A stretch of 64,000 bases of DNA from JAMCRM01 sp035561075. GTDB taxonomy: Bacteria > Acidobacteriota > Terriglobia > Bryobacterales > Bryobacteraceae. Position numbers and translations under genes: made by a program. This document shows positions 40,811 to 48,661 of the stretch, in pieces. The notes under the pieces are model-generated. The model did no database searches, was not told where the DNA came from, and saw only the letters and a list, made by a program, of their open reading frames with translations. The stretch spans positions 62,001 to 126,000 of the forward strand of contig DATMYF010000180.1 of NCBI GenBank assembly GCA_035561075.1, in the 5' to 3' direction. Every line of letters starts with the position of its first letter. Position 1 is the stretch's first letter.

Positions 40811-41975
40811 AGCGTCCTGTAGAGGGGTCCCGCACGACGGCGGAGGCGGAGGTCGCGCCGGAAGGCCAGAGGGCCGTCACGGGGCCGGAGAATTCGAGCG
40901 GCGGGCTGACCGGTGCGGCGCTATTGAGCCCCACTTCCCAGGCTTCTACGGCATCCGGCTCTTGGGCATCCCCGGGGCGGGAGACGAGGACCTGCCGGCC
41001 TGCGCCGCAGGACGCCTCGACGCCGGCAACGTCGCCGCCCCATCCGCTGATCGGCTGCCCGGCCGGGCTGAACGAGGCGTTGTACACCACCGCGCGGCCG
41101 TCGAGCGAGGTCATCACCCAGAGCGGCGCCTCGGGGCTGCCCGCCAGCGCCATGGAGTAGAACGGCGGCACCGTGGCCTTGGCGCCCGACGGCGTGAAGA
41201 CGGTCCCTTCGAAGGCATTGTGTCCGGCGCGGAAAGTGGCATGACCGGCCAGAGAACCGCCGGAAGCGAGCGGCCAGAGGGCTTCCCCGGCGGTGCATTC
41301 GAGAGCCGGAGGATCGATGGTGCCGCGGCAGGCGGACCCGGGGAGCCAGGCCTGAAAGGCATTGCCCTGAACGGCGAGGCGTCCGCGCAGGTCTCGGCCG
41401 GGTGCGGCGGCAACGGCAAACGAGCCGCGCGGCTCCCATCCGGCGGCGGTACGGCCATAGACCGCCACGCGCGAGGGCTCCAGGACGAAGAGGCGGCGTT
41501 CGGGCTCACCCTCCACGATGACGAAATCGAGAATGGGCTCGTCTTGCTCCCACACCAGCCGGCGCTCGAGCCATACGGCCGTGAGCGGTGCGCTGGCGGC
41601 GGGCGTCCGGGGCCAGGCGGTCATCAGGACCGTGCGGGTTTCGCCGCGGCGCACTTCGGCCACCAGCAGCCAATTGCGGAGATTTTCGGAGGCGGTGACC
41701 CGGACCTCGGCGGCGCCGTTTTCCGCGAGCCGCACCCCTTGGGCGCGCAGGGCGGCCATAACCGCGGCGCGAACTTCGGCGAAACCGGCTGCCGGGAGCG
41801 AGGAGAGGTTGCGGATGGAGAGGGCCGCGGGGTCGGCTTCGACGGCCGCGAAAACGGCCCGGGCAAGGTCGCGCGCGGCCGCCTCGGGGGTCTCGGCCGC
41901 GGCACGCCCGGCATGCAGGCAAGCCAATAAAAACAGGACCTTAAGACACCCTTTCACGAAGCGACATGATAGCAC
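40773..41975 (-). CDS. Secreted protein of unknown function
   Basis: 400 residues, signal peptide about 1-27 (CLKVLFLLACLHAGRAAAE). Family not recognised. Residues 28-110 look like a TolB-N-like alpha/beta domain (ARDLARAVFAAVEADPAALSIRNLSSLPAAGFAEVRAAVMAALRAQGVRLAENGAAEVRVTASEN), a fold that builds partners for periplasmic proteins. The rest (about 130-400) is beta-rich with propeller-like strands. It starts 3 bp after the small membrane gene and overlaps the binding protein by 38 bp, so all are made together. Confidence 0.75.
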   Translation of the reverse strand: MLSCRFVKGCLKVLFLLACLHAGRAAAETPEAAARDLARAVFAAVEADPAALSIRNLSSLPAAGFAEVRAAVMAALRAQGVRLAENGAAEVRVTASENLRNWLLVAEVRRGETRTVLMTAWPRTPAASAPLTAVWLERRLVWEQDEPILDFVIVEGEPERRLFVLEPSRVAVYGRTAAGWEPRGSFAVAAAPGRDLRGRLAVQGNAFQAWLPGSACRGTIDPPALECTAGEALWPLASGGSLAGHATFRAGHNAFEGTVFTPSGAKATVPPFYSMALAGSPEAPLWVMTSLDGRAVVYNASFSPAGQPISGWGGDVAGVEASCGAGRQVLVSRPGDAQEPDAVEAWEVGLNSAAPVSPPLEFSGPVTALWPSGATSASAVVRDPSTGRYAAYRLAIGCGS

Positions 41976-41978
41976 GGC

Positions 41979-42110
41979 TCAGTGCCGGCGCCCGCCGTGG
42001 ATGACGTGCAGGACGCCGTTCAGGCACAGCCGCGCGATGCCGAACGCGAGCGGGAACGTGACCGCCGCCATTAGGCCGGTGGCGACAACTCCAAATCCGT
42101 TGGGTTCCAT
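41979..42110 (-). CDS. Small single-pass membrane protein
   Basis: 43 residues from ATG 42110, with a strong Shine-Dalgarno AGGAGG 8 nt upstream that lies inside the 3' end of the L,D-transpeptidase gene. One membrane helix (VVATGLMAAVTFPLAFGIARL, about 8-28), short basic tail (HVIHGGRRH). It sits one base after the transpeptidase stop and 3 bp before the secreted unknown gene. Function unknown; its ribosome-binding site and spacing make it a real gene. Confidence 0.75.
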   Translation of the reverse strand: MEPNGFGVVATGLMAAVTFPLAFGIARLCLNGVLHVIHGGRRH

Positions 42111-42111
42111 G

Positions 42112-42657
42112 TTACTGGCCTCCTGACACGACAGCCGCAAGCTGCGTGCCGAAAATGCGATCGAGTTCCGGGTTGGGAGCATCGTGGAGTTCCACCACGT
42201 CGCCGACGGAGACGCGCTCGAAGAGATCCTCGACATCCTGGTTGCGCATGCGGACGCAGCCGTGGGAGGCGTTGCGACCGATGGAGCGCGGGTTGTTGGT
42301 GCCGTGGATGCCATAGCCCTTGCGGCTGAGTCCGATCCACCGGGTGCCGAGCGGATTGGCCTTCCCCGGAGGCACCACCTTTTTCGGCGCATACCACGTG
42401 GGATCGGGGATGCGCTGGACAACCTCGTAGGTTCCGGACGGCGTAGGGGTAGCGGGCTTGCCGACGGCGACGGGATATGTCCTGACCACGCGCCCGTCTT
42501 CCACCAGCGCCACCATGCGGTCGGGGATGCTGACCACGATCCTCCTGGGGGCTGGGCCGTTGCCCTGGTCGGCAAGAGCCTCGGCCGCGGCGGCGATCAG
42601 CAGCAGCGCCACCCTCCGCATATTCCTCAGTTCCTGTTCCGGAGTCCGCATCGTCAT
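42112..42657 (-). CDS. L,D-transpeptidase (YkuD family)
   Basis: 181 residues from ATG 42657; an internal ATG at 42621 (MRRVALLLIAAAAEALA) also opens a signal peptide. RRIVVSIPDRMVALVEDGRVVRTYPVAVGKPATPTPSGTYEVV and the active-site block IHGTNNPRSIGRNASHGCVRM, with His118, His132 and nucleophile Cys134, are complete, so it should be active. It forms 3-3 cross-links in peptidoglycan or attaches proteins to it. First gene of the operon that ends in a sensor kinase. Confidence 0.93.
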   Translation of the reverse strand: MTMRTPEQELRNMRRVALLLIAAAAEALADQGNGPAPRRIVVSIPDRMVALVEDGRVVRTYPVAVGKPATPTPSGTYEVVQRIPDPTWYAPKKVVPPGKANPLGTRWIGLSRKGYGIHGTNNPRSIGRNASHGCVRMRNQDVEDLFERVSVGDVVELHDAPNPELDRIFGTQLAAVVSGGQ

Positions 42658-42741
42658 TCTCCGGAATGCGTAAAGGCACCCCGCAGGCCAGAGTGGAAAT
42701 AACTGATTGGGCAGGAGTTAGCCAACCCCGAGGAAGGCCGT

Positions 42742-42761
42742 CGTGTCTCTCGGGAGACACG
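42742..42761. terminator. Hairpin with 8-bp stem and TCGG loop
   Basis: cgtgtctc / gagacacg around a TCGG tetraloop, 24 bp downstream of the ABC ATPase stop (leftward) and upstream of the L,D-transpeptidase. No T-tract follows. Its role as a terminator is inferred from position. Confidence 0.5.
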
Positions 42762-42785
42762 CGATGTAGACGGCGGGACGCGCGG

Positions 42786-43448
42786 CTAGCGCACAATCCA
42801 GCCGTCGGCGAGGTTGATGACGCGGTTGCCGTAGGCGGCGTTGGCCTCGGAGTGGGTCACCTGGACGATGGTGGTGCCTTCCTGGTTGAGCTTCCGGAAG
42901 AGCTCCATGATTTCCTTCCCCTGGCTGGAATGGAGGTTGCCGGTGGGCTCGTCGGCAAGGATCAGCTTGGGGCTGGCGATCACTGCGCGCGCCACGGCCA
43001 CGAGCTGCTGCTGGCCGCCGGAGAGCTGATTGGGGTAGAGGTCGCGCTTGCCCACAATATGGAAGCGGTCGAGCGTATCGCAGACGATGCCGGCGCGCTC
43101 AGAGGACTTGATGTTGCGGTAGGAGAGCGGAATATCGAGGTTCTCGTACACCGTGAGGCTGTCGATCAGGTGATAGCTCTGGAAGACGAAGCCGATGTAG
43201 CGCTTATTGAGCTCGAAGCGCTCTTTGGGCTTCATCTTGTGCACCGCGTTGCCGGCGAAAAAGAACTCCCCCATCCAGGCGCCATCGAGCATCCCGAGAA
43301 TGCTGAGCAGCGTGGACTTGCCGGCCCCGGAGGGCCCCATCACGGTTACGAACTCGCCTTCCTGAATATCCAGGTCGATGCGGCGCAGGACGTAGGTTTT
43401 GCCGTACCCGGCCTCATAGAACTTTTCGATGTTCCGCAGTTGGATCAT
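42786..43448 (-). CDS. ABC transporter ATPase, LolD/MacB type, without permease
   Basis: 220 residues. Walker A GPSGAGKST (38-46), Q-loop FVFQSYHLIDSLTVYENL, signature LSGGQQQLVAVARA, Walker B LILADEPTGNL and the H-loop VTHSEANA are intact. The SYHLIDSLTVYENLDIPL segment is typical of the LolD/MacB/FtsE-like group that drives lipoprotein or substrate extrusion with a separate membrane subunit. No permease gene lies on either side, so the partner must be elsewhere. Confidence 0.9.
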   Translation of the reverse strand: MIQLRNIEKFYEAGYGKTYVLRRIDLDIQEGEFVTVMGPSGAGKSTLLSILGMLDGAWMGEFFFAGNAVHKMKPKERFELNKRYIGFVFQSYHLIDSLTVYENLDIPLSYRNIKSSERAGIVCDTLDRFHIVGKRDLYPNQLSGGQQQLVAVARAVIASPKLILADEPTGNLHSSQGKEIMELFRKLNQEGTTIVQVTHSEANAAYGNRVINLADGWIVR

Positions 43449-43493
43449 GTGCCGCTCCTCATGTTACATGAAGGCCGGGAGCGGCGCAGAGGA

Positions 43494-43943
43494 TCAGATG
43501 TAGGCGATGACGTCGATTTCCACCAGTGAATCTCCGGGAATTCCGCCTGCCGCGGCGATGGTGGTGCGGACGGGCGGCTGCTCGCCGAAGCGGCCCTGGA
43601 AAACTTCGTTCATGCCCTTATAGTCCTTCAGATCGTTCAGGTAGACGTTGCACTTGAGGACCTTATTCATGGATGAGCCGGCGTTTTCGAGTTCCGCCTG
43701 AACCTCGTCGAGGACGTGCTTGGTGTGGGCCTTGATATCACCCTGAAAATGCGCGCCCTTGCCTGCGATGAAGAGCAGGTTGCTGTAGGAAACGGCTCCC
43801 GAGAACAGGGGGGTGCCCTTGGGCTTCTTGTTTCCACGGTAATGGACTTTCTTTTCGGGCCCGGACTGCGCCCGGGCGGCCCCGGCGGTGGCGGCTGCCA
43901 CTGCGCCCGCCTTCAGGAAACCTCGTCGGTTGGTGTTATTCAT
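43494..43943 (-). CDS. Tat-exported RidA-like protein
   Basis: 149 residues from ATG 43943, with Shine-Dalgarno GGAG. An N-terminal twin-arginine signal (NNTNRRGFLKAGAVAAATAG) is followed by a RidA/YjgF domain: PLFSGAVSYSNLLFIAG, then LENAGSSMNKVLKCNVYLNDLKDYKGMNEVF and QPPVRTTIAAAGGIPGDSLVEIDVIAYI. Arg126, used by RidA for binding imine/carboxylate substrates, is kept. RidA enzymes normally work in the cytosol; export through Tat is unusual. Confidence 0.85.
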   Translation of the reverse strand: MNNTNRRGFLKAGAVAAATAGAARAQSGPEKKVHYRGNKKPKGTPLFSGAVSYSNLLFIAGKGAHFQGDIKAHTKHVLDEVQAELENAGSSMNKVLKCNVYLNDLKDYKGMNEVFQGRFGEQPPVRTTIAAAGGIPGDSLVEIDVIAYI

Positions 43944-44000
43944 GTGTGCTCCAGTCACAAGCGTTGCCGGAAAAAATCCGGTCCGGGAAATTCTGAGGCA

Positions 44001-44006
44001 AGTATA
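44001..44006 (-). promoter_or_regulatory. Putative -10 of the RidA-like gene
   Basis: TATACT on the minus strand, about 58 nt before the start codon at 43943. No good -35 was seen. The 190-bp intergenic region also holds a short hairpin (ccgga / tccgg around an A-run, near 43966). Confidence 0.3.
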
Positions 44007-44131
44007 ACTTAGCCGGACCGCGCGGGTGAGCGGGCGGCCGGAGTACCGGGAGGGGGTGGATAGACTGAAGCCAGCCGCGGTCCGCGGGCGAACCGCGGGC
44101 CGGGGTGCGCACATTTTGAGCACATGGAGGA

Positions 44132-45400
44132 ATGATGATTGTCCGTAGAGCGGGGTGGTTCCTCGCATTGTCAACGGGGCTATTGGCCGCACCGCCCCTC
44201 ACTACCGTCCAGGACGTTCTTTACAAGGCCGACGGCACGCGCTTCAACGGCAACGCGGTGATCAGTTGGAACAGCTTCGAGTCGAGCGACGCATCCGCGA
44301 TCGCCATGCACAGCCTGATGGTTAAGATCGCGGACGGCCAGTTGCGCGTGCAACTGGTGCCCAACGCGGGCGTGACGCCGACGATGTACTACATAGTGAA
44401 GTATTCAAGCGACGGCCGGATCCAGTTCGAGGAGACATGGTCGGTACCGGCCGCAGCCCACGCGTTGCGCCTGCGCGACGTCCGGGTAGTGGCGCCGCCC
44501 AACATTGAAGCGGGAGCGCTGCCGATTCAGCAAAGCGACGTGGTGGGGCTCACCGCGGACCTGGCATCGCGTCCGGTGCGGGGCCCGGGGTTCGCGCCCG
44601 GGAGAGCCGCGGTGATCGGGTCAACGGGGGCGCTTGAATCCGCCATGGGAGATCCGGCGGACTGCGTGCGGGTGGACGGGACGGCGGGTCCATGCGGGGC
44701 CGCCGGAGCGGGCGTCTACGGGTTCACCGATAACGAGACGCCGGGGGGCGTGGTGGACGGGACCAACCTTAGCTTTTCCCTGGTTTCCCCGCCCAATCCG
44801 TCCGTCAGCCTGACCGTCTACCGGAATGGGCTCCTACAGAAAATGGGGCCGGATTACGTGCTGAGCGACCGGTCGATTACGTTTGCAGCGGGCGCCGCTC
44901 CGCAACCCGGCGATACTCTGCTGGCGTCCTACCGGCGGTTCAGCCCGGGGTCGTCCACAGGACCGGAGGTGCTGTGCTCCGGGACGGGCATCAGCACCGG
45001 CGGCACGGAAACGGCGGTGTTGGGAAGCTGCGCCATCGAGGCCGGGACGCTCCAGGCGGGCGACCGTGTGGAGGTGCAGTTCGACTACGCCCATGACGGC
45101 ACCGCGTCTGGATTCACCTTCGACGTGCGCTGGGGAGGCACCGTCGTGGTGTCGCGCGATGGCGGCTCCGGGGATGCCCTGGTGACCGGCCGGGGAGAAG
45201 CCGCGGTGGCCGTGGACGGCACACAGGTGAGCGTCCAGACCTGGGGCGGAACCCTGCCGCTGGCTGCTGGCGTGGTGGCGGCCTCCGAAGCGGCCTTGGG
45301 CGCGGTGAACATCCAATTCAGCGGGCGGGTTGCCGCGGCGGCTGGCGATACACTCAGGCTGCGGCACTACACCGTGGTGCGGTATCCGGCGGTGCTGTAG
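44132..45400 (+). CDS. Secreted protein of unknown function with a tail-fibre-like repeat
   Basis: 422 residues; ATG at 44132 or, with better spacing to the GGAGG, at 44135. Signal peptide about 1-20. Residues about 215-270 contain VYRNGLLQKMGPDYVLSDRSITFAAGAAPQPGDTLLASYR, a motif of the type found in phage tail fibres and environmental surface proteins. The C-terminal half (VEVQFDYAHDGTASGFTFDVRWGGTVVVSRDGG) looks like a jelly-roll of tail-protein type. No other phage genes are near. It is convergent with the LytTR gene, 2 bp apart. Confidence 0.75.
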   Translation: MMIVRRAGWFLALSTGLLAAPPLTTVQDVLYKADGTRFNGNAVISWNSFESSDASAIAMHSLMVKIADGQLRVQLVPNAGVTPTMYYIVKYSSDGRIQFEETWSVPAAAHALRLRDVRVVAPPNIEAGALPIQQSDVVGLTADLASRPVRGPGFAPGRAAVIGSTGALESAMGDPADCVRVDGTAGPCGAAGAGVYGFTDNETPGGVVDGTNLSFSLVSPPNPSVSLTVYRNGLLQKMGPDYVLSDRSITFAAGAAPQPGDTLLASYRRFSPGSSTGPEVLCSGTGISTGGTETAVLGSCAIEAGTLQAGDRVEVQFDYAHDGTASGFTFDVRWGGTVVVSRDGGSGDALVTGRGEAAVAVDGTQVSVQTWGGTLPLAAGVVAASEAALGAVNIQFSGRVAAAAGDTLRLRHYTVVRYPAVL

Positions 45401-45402
45401 CG

Positions 45403-46176
45403 CTACAGTTTGAAGAGTTCGCGCAGGCGCTTGGTCTGGACGCGGCTGACGGGGATCTCGGTGCGTTTCCGGTCGTCCATCCGGAGCTGGTAACTGGATT
45501 TGAACCAGGGCACCACTTCCTTGATGCGGTTGATGTTCACCAGGAACGAGCGGTGCACGCGCCAGAACATGTCGCGGTCGAGGCTGGCCTGGAGGTCCTC
45601 GATGGTGCGGTAATTGGAGTGGCCCTCGATGTTGGTGGCTACGAGGGTGATCAGGCCGTTGTCGATGGTGGCGTAGACAACGTCGTTCGCGTCCACGATG
45701 AAGTTGCGGTTATTGGCGCGGATCAGCAACTTGGTGCGGGGCGGGGAGAGGCGCGGCGGGGGTTCGGGCATCCCGCCGCGAGGCTTTTCCTGGATAATAC
45801 GCCGGGCGCGCTCGATGGTTTCGGCCAGGCGCGCCTTATCGACCGGCTTCAGCAGGTAGTCCATGGCCTCAAGGCGAAAGGCCTCGACGGCGTACTGGTC
45901 GTAAGCGGTGATGAAGATAAAGTGGGGGAGCGCGGCGTCCTGCTCGCGGAGGCGGTGGACCACCCCCATACCATCGAGCCCGGGCATATGGATATCCAGA
46001 AAGGCAAGGTCGGGCTCGACCTTTTGGATCATCTCGACGGCTTCCAGGCCATTGCGGGCGGTGGCGGCCACCTCAATATCGGGGAAATCCCGCAGAAGGA
46101 AAGACAGTTCCTCGCAAGCCAGTGGTTCGTCGTCGGCGATGACAGTTGTCAGCGTTGCCGTCGCACGCTCGCGCAT
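45403..46176 (-). CDS. LytTR response regulator
   Basis: 257 residues. Receiver domain 10-130 with acidic pair Asp15/Asp16, phospho-acceptor Asp61 (FLDIHMPG) and LLKPVDK. A LytTR DNA-binding domain is at about 150-257 (VVYATIDNGLITLVATNIEGHSNYRTIEDLQASL ... FWRVHRSFLVNINRI). No kinase gene is adjacent; the kinase at 37668 is of the HisKA type, not the LytS type, and 6 kb away. A perfect TATAAT lies 9 nt before the ATG. Confidence 0.93.
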   Translation of the reverse strand: MRERATATLTTVIADDEPLACEELSFLLRDFPDIEVAATARNGLEAVEMIQKVEPDLAFLDIHMPGLDGMGVVHRLREQDAALPHFIFITAYDQYAVEAFRLEAMDYLLKPVDKARLAETIERARRIIQEKPRGGMPEPPPRLSPPRTKLLIRANNRNFIVDANDVVYATIDNGLITLVATNIEGHSNYRTIEDLQASLDRDMFWRVHRSFLVNINRIKEVVPWFKSSYQLRMDDRKRTEIPVSRVQTKRLRELFKL

Positions 46177-46185
46177 CGAGTTGGT

Positions 46186-46191
46186 ATTATA
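46186..46191 (-). promoter_or_regulatory. -10 TATAAT of the LytTR gene
   Basis: A perfect TATAAT on the minus strand ends 9 nt before the ATG at 46176, so the leader would be only about 2-3 nt. No Shine-Dalgarno. Confidence 0.45.
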
Positions 46192-46217
46192 GCATTTCGA
46201 CCAAAGGAGAGTCGTAA

Positions 46218-47540
46218 TTGCCCACCAACAAAGATAACGTGCAGATCGCGCCCGCCGACGGCAAACTGGGAGTGCTCATACCCGGGATGGGTGCGGTTAC
46301 GACCACCTTCATCGCCGGTGTCGAGGCGATCAAGAAAGGCGTCGCCCAGCCTATCGGTTCGCTGACGCAAATGGGGACTGTCCGGCTCGGGAAGCGCACC
46401 GAGGGACGCAGTCCGAAGGTCCGCGACTTTGTGCCGCTGGCCGGTTTGAATGACCTCGCGATCGGCACCTGGGATATCTTCGGGGACGACGCGTACGAGG
46501 CGTCCGTAAAGGCGGGCGTGCTCGAGAGAAGCCTGCTCGACCAGTTCAAGGGCGAGCTTTCGGCGATCAAGCCGATGCCGGCCGTGTTTTACCAGGAGTA
46601 TGTGAAGCGGCTGAACGGGCCGAACATGAAGCCCGCCGGGACCAAGATGGAACACGCCGAAATGGTGATGGATGACATCCGGAAGTTCCGCGCTAGCAGC
46701 GGCGCCAGCCGCCTGGTGATGATCTGGTGCGGTTCGACGGAAGTCCATCACGAAGCCGTCGCGGTGCACCAGAGCCTGAAGGATTTCGAATGCGGGCTGG
46801 CGAAGAATGATCCGGCCATTTCGGCCAGCCAGATTTACGCCTACGCGGCGCTCAAATCGGGTGTGCCGTACGCCAATGGCGCGCCGCACCTGACCACCGA
46901 CTGCCCGGCGTTCAACGAACTGGCGCGGGACCGTCAGGTTCCGTTCTGCGGCAAAGACTTCAAAACCGGCCAGACCTTTATGAAGACGCTGGTGGCGCCG
47001 GGCCTGAAGTCACGGCTGCTGGGCGTGAGGGGCTGGTTCTCGACCAATATCCTGGGCAATCGTGACGGCGAAGTGCTGGACGATCCGGGCTCGTTCCGAT
47101 CCAAGGAAGTGACCAAGCTCTCGGCGCTGGAGCAGATCCTTCAGGCGGACCTCTATCCGGAACTGTACAAGGATCTTTACCATAAGGTCCGGATCAACTA
47201 CTACCCGCCGCGCGGGGACGCCAAGGAAGGCTGGGATAACATCGATATCTTCGGGTGGCTCGGTTACCCGATGCAGATTAAAATCGACTTCCTGTGCCGC
47301 GATTCCATCCTTGCGGCACCGCTGGTTCTGGACTTGATTCTGTTCCTGGATCTGGCACAGCGCGCAGGGATGCGGGGTGTGCAGGAGTGGCTGTCGTTCT
47401 ACTTCAAGGCGCCCCTCACGGCCCCGGGCCTATATCCCGAGCACGATATTTTCATCCAGTTGATGAAGCTGAAGAACACGTTGCGGTGGATGCGGGGCGA
47501 AGACCTGATCACCCACCTGGGCCTGGAATACTACGATTGA
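46218..47540 (+). CDS. ino1: Inositol-3-phosphate synthase
   Basis: 440 residues from a TTG at 46218, with Shine-Dalgarno AAAGGAGAG. Rossmann region LGVLIPGMGAVTTTFIAGVEAI at the start, and the later block GQTFMKTLVAPGLKSRLLGVRGWFSTNILGNRDGEVLDDPGSFRSKEVTK with Lys residues used in catalysis fit MIPS. It converts glucose-6-phosphate to inositol-1-phosphate (NAD-dependent), the start of inositol lipid or solute synthesis. A divergent LytTR gene is 41 bp upstream. Confidence 0.9.
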   Translation: MPTNKDNVQIAPADGKLGVLIPGMGAVTTTFIAGVEAIKKGVAQPIGSLTQMGTVRLGKRTEGRSPKVRDFVPLAGLNDLAIGTWDIFGDDAYEASVKAGVLERSLLDQFKGELSAIKPMPAVFYQEYVKRLNGPNMKPAGTKMEHAEMVMDDIRKFRASSGASRLVMIWCGSTEVHHEAVAVHQSLKDFECGLAKNDPAISASQIYAYAALKSGVPYANGAPHLTTDCPAFNELARDRQVPFCGKDFKTGQTFMKTLVAPGLKSRLLGVRGWFSTNILGNRDGEVLDDPGSFRSKEVTKLSALEQILQADLYPELYKDLYHKVRINYYPPRGDAKEGWDNIDIFGWLGYPMQIKIDFLCRDSILAAPLVLDLILFLDLAQRAGMRGVQEWLSFYFKAPLTAPGLYPEHDIFIQLMKLKNTLRWMRGEDLITHLGLEYYD

Positions 47541-47550
47541 CCAGGTAGTG

Positions 47551-47630
47551 GGGTCTTGGGTGTTGGGTGTTGGGCCTCAGCTTTCCGCCCATACCCGGGA
47601 CCCAAGACCCAACACCTGACACCCAACACC
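47551..47630. repeat. Repeat-built palindrome between ino1 and the epimerase gene
   Basis: gggtcttggg (47551-47560) and cccaagaccc (47601-47610) are perfect inverted repeats of 10 nt, 40 nt apart. They are extended by copies of tgttggg on the left and by aacacctgac/acccaacacc on the right. Several alternative pairings are possible. It fills almost the whole 94-bp gap. Confidence 0.75.
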
Positions 47631-47634
47631 GGAT

Positions 47635-48657
47635 ATGAATATTCTGGTTATCGGCGGCACGTTGTTCATCGGCCGGTACCTGGTCGAGGAACTGCTCAAG
47701 GCCGGGCATGATGTTACGGTTCTGCACCGCAAGCCAAAGCACGATCTGGGCAGGCGGGTGGCAAACATAACGGCAGACCGCAATGATGCCGCGGCGGTTG
47801 GGGCGGCGCTCTCGGGCAGACGCTTCGACGTGGTCTATGACAACGCCTACGACTGGGAGCGCGGCACCACCGCGGCGCAGGTGGAGGCGACCGTCGAGGC
47901 CTGCGGCAACCGGCTCACGCGATACATCTTCATGTCCAGCGTGGCGGCGTACGGCGACGGCCTGAACCACTACGAAGGGGACCCGCTGGCTCCCGACAAC
48001 CATCCCGATTCCTACGTGAGGAATAAAGCCACCGCGGAACGGATGCTCTTCCGGCTACACCAGCGCACCGGTTTTCCGGTGACTACGTTCCGTCCCCCGT
48101 TCGTCTACGGCCCGGGCAACCCTTACTACAGGGAAGCGTTTTTCTGGGACCGCCTGCGGCTGGGGCGGCCGATCATCATCCCCGGCGACGGCCACCGTCT
48201 GATGCAGTTCGTCTACGTGCACGACCTCGTGCAGGCGCTGCTGCGGGCCATGGAAGAGCCCGGAGCAGTGGGGGAGGCGTTCAACATTGGAAATCCGCGG
48301 CCGCTGTCGCAGGCCGAGCTGGTGATTCTGCTGGCGCAGGTGGCGGGAACCGAAGCATCGCTGGTGCGGGTGCCGCGGGAACTGATCCAGCAAGCGGGCG
48401 GCGATCCGATGGGAAACCCCGCCTATTTCGGGGTGTACTTCGACATTCCACCCATCACAGAGAACGTTACCAAGATCACCCGCGTCTTGAAGGTGAAGCC
48501 CACGCCATTCGATGCCGGCCTGAAGGAAACCTACCGCTGGTACGCGCGCGGCAAGCGGTCGCAGCCCGATTTCAGCTTCGAGGATCGCCTGCTCGAATCG
48601 GCGCGCGCGGGCGCGAAGATCGGGGCCGGGCAGCAGGCTCCGGGTCAGCGCGAATAG
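47635..48657 (+). CDS. NAD-dependent epimerase/dehydratase (extended SDR)
   Basis: 340 residues. NAD-binding GGTLFIG at 7-13, SSVAAYG near 101-107, catalytic Tyr127 and Lys131 (YVRNK), and FRPPFVYGPGNPY, DGHRLMQFVYVHDLV and GEAFNIGNPRP typical of nucleotide-sugar epimerases or the related dehydratases. The exact substrate is not readable. The ATG is 4 nt after the palindrome at 47551-47630, without a Shine-Dalgarno. Confidence 0.85.
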   Translation: MNILVIGGTLFIGRYLVEELLKAGHDVTVLHRKPKHDLGRRVANITADRNDAAAVGAALSGRRFDVVYDNAYDWERGTTAAQVEATVEACGNRLTRYIFMSSVAAYGDGLNHYEGDPLAPDNHPDSYVRNKATAERMLFRLHQRTGFPVTTFRPPFVYGPGNPYYREAFFWDRLRLGRPIIIPGDGHRLMQFVYVHDLVQALLRAMEEPGAVGEAFNIGNPRPLSQAELVILLAQVAGTEASLVRVPRELIQQAGGDPMGNPAYFGVYFDIPPITENVTKITRVLKVKPTPFDAGLKETYRWYARGKRSQPDFSFEDRLLESARAGAKIGAGQQAPGQRE

Positions 48658-48661
48658 ATTT

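Noticed and set aside
37668..46176. Pairing of the kinase at 37668 with the LytTR regulator at 45403
   Set aside because: The kinase has a HisKA domain of the NtrY type, while LytTR regulators pair with LytS-type kinases, and several unrelated genes lie between.
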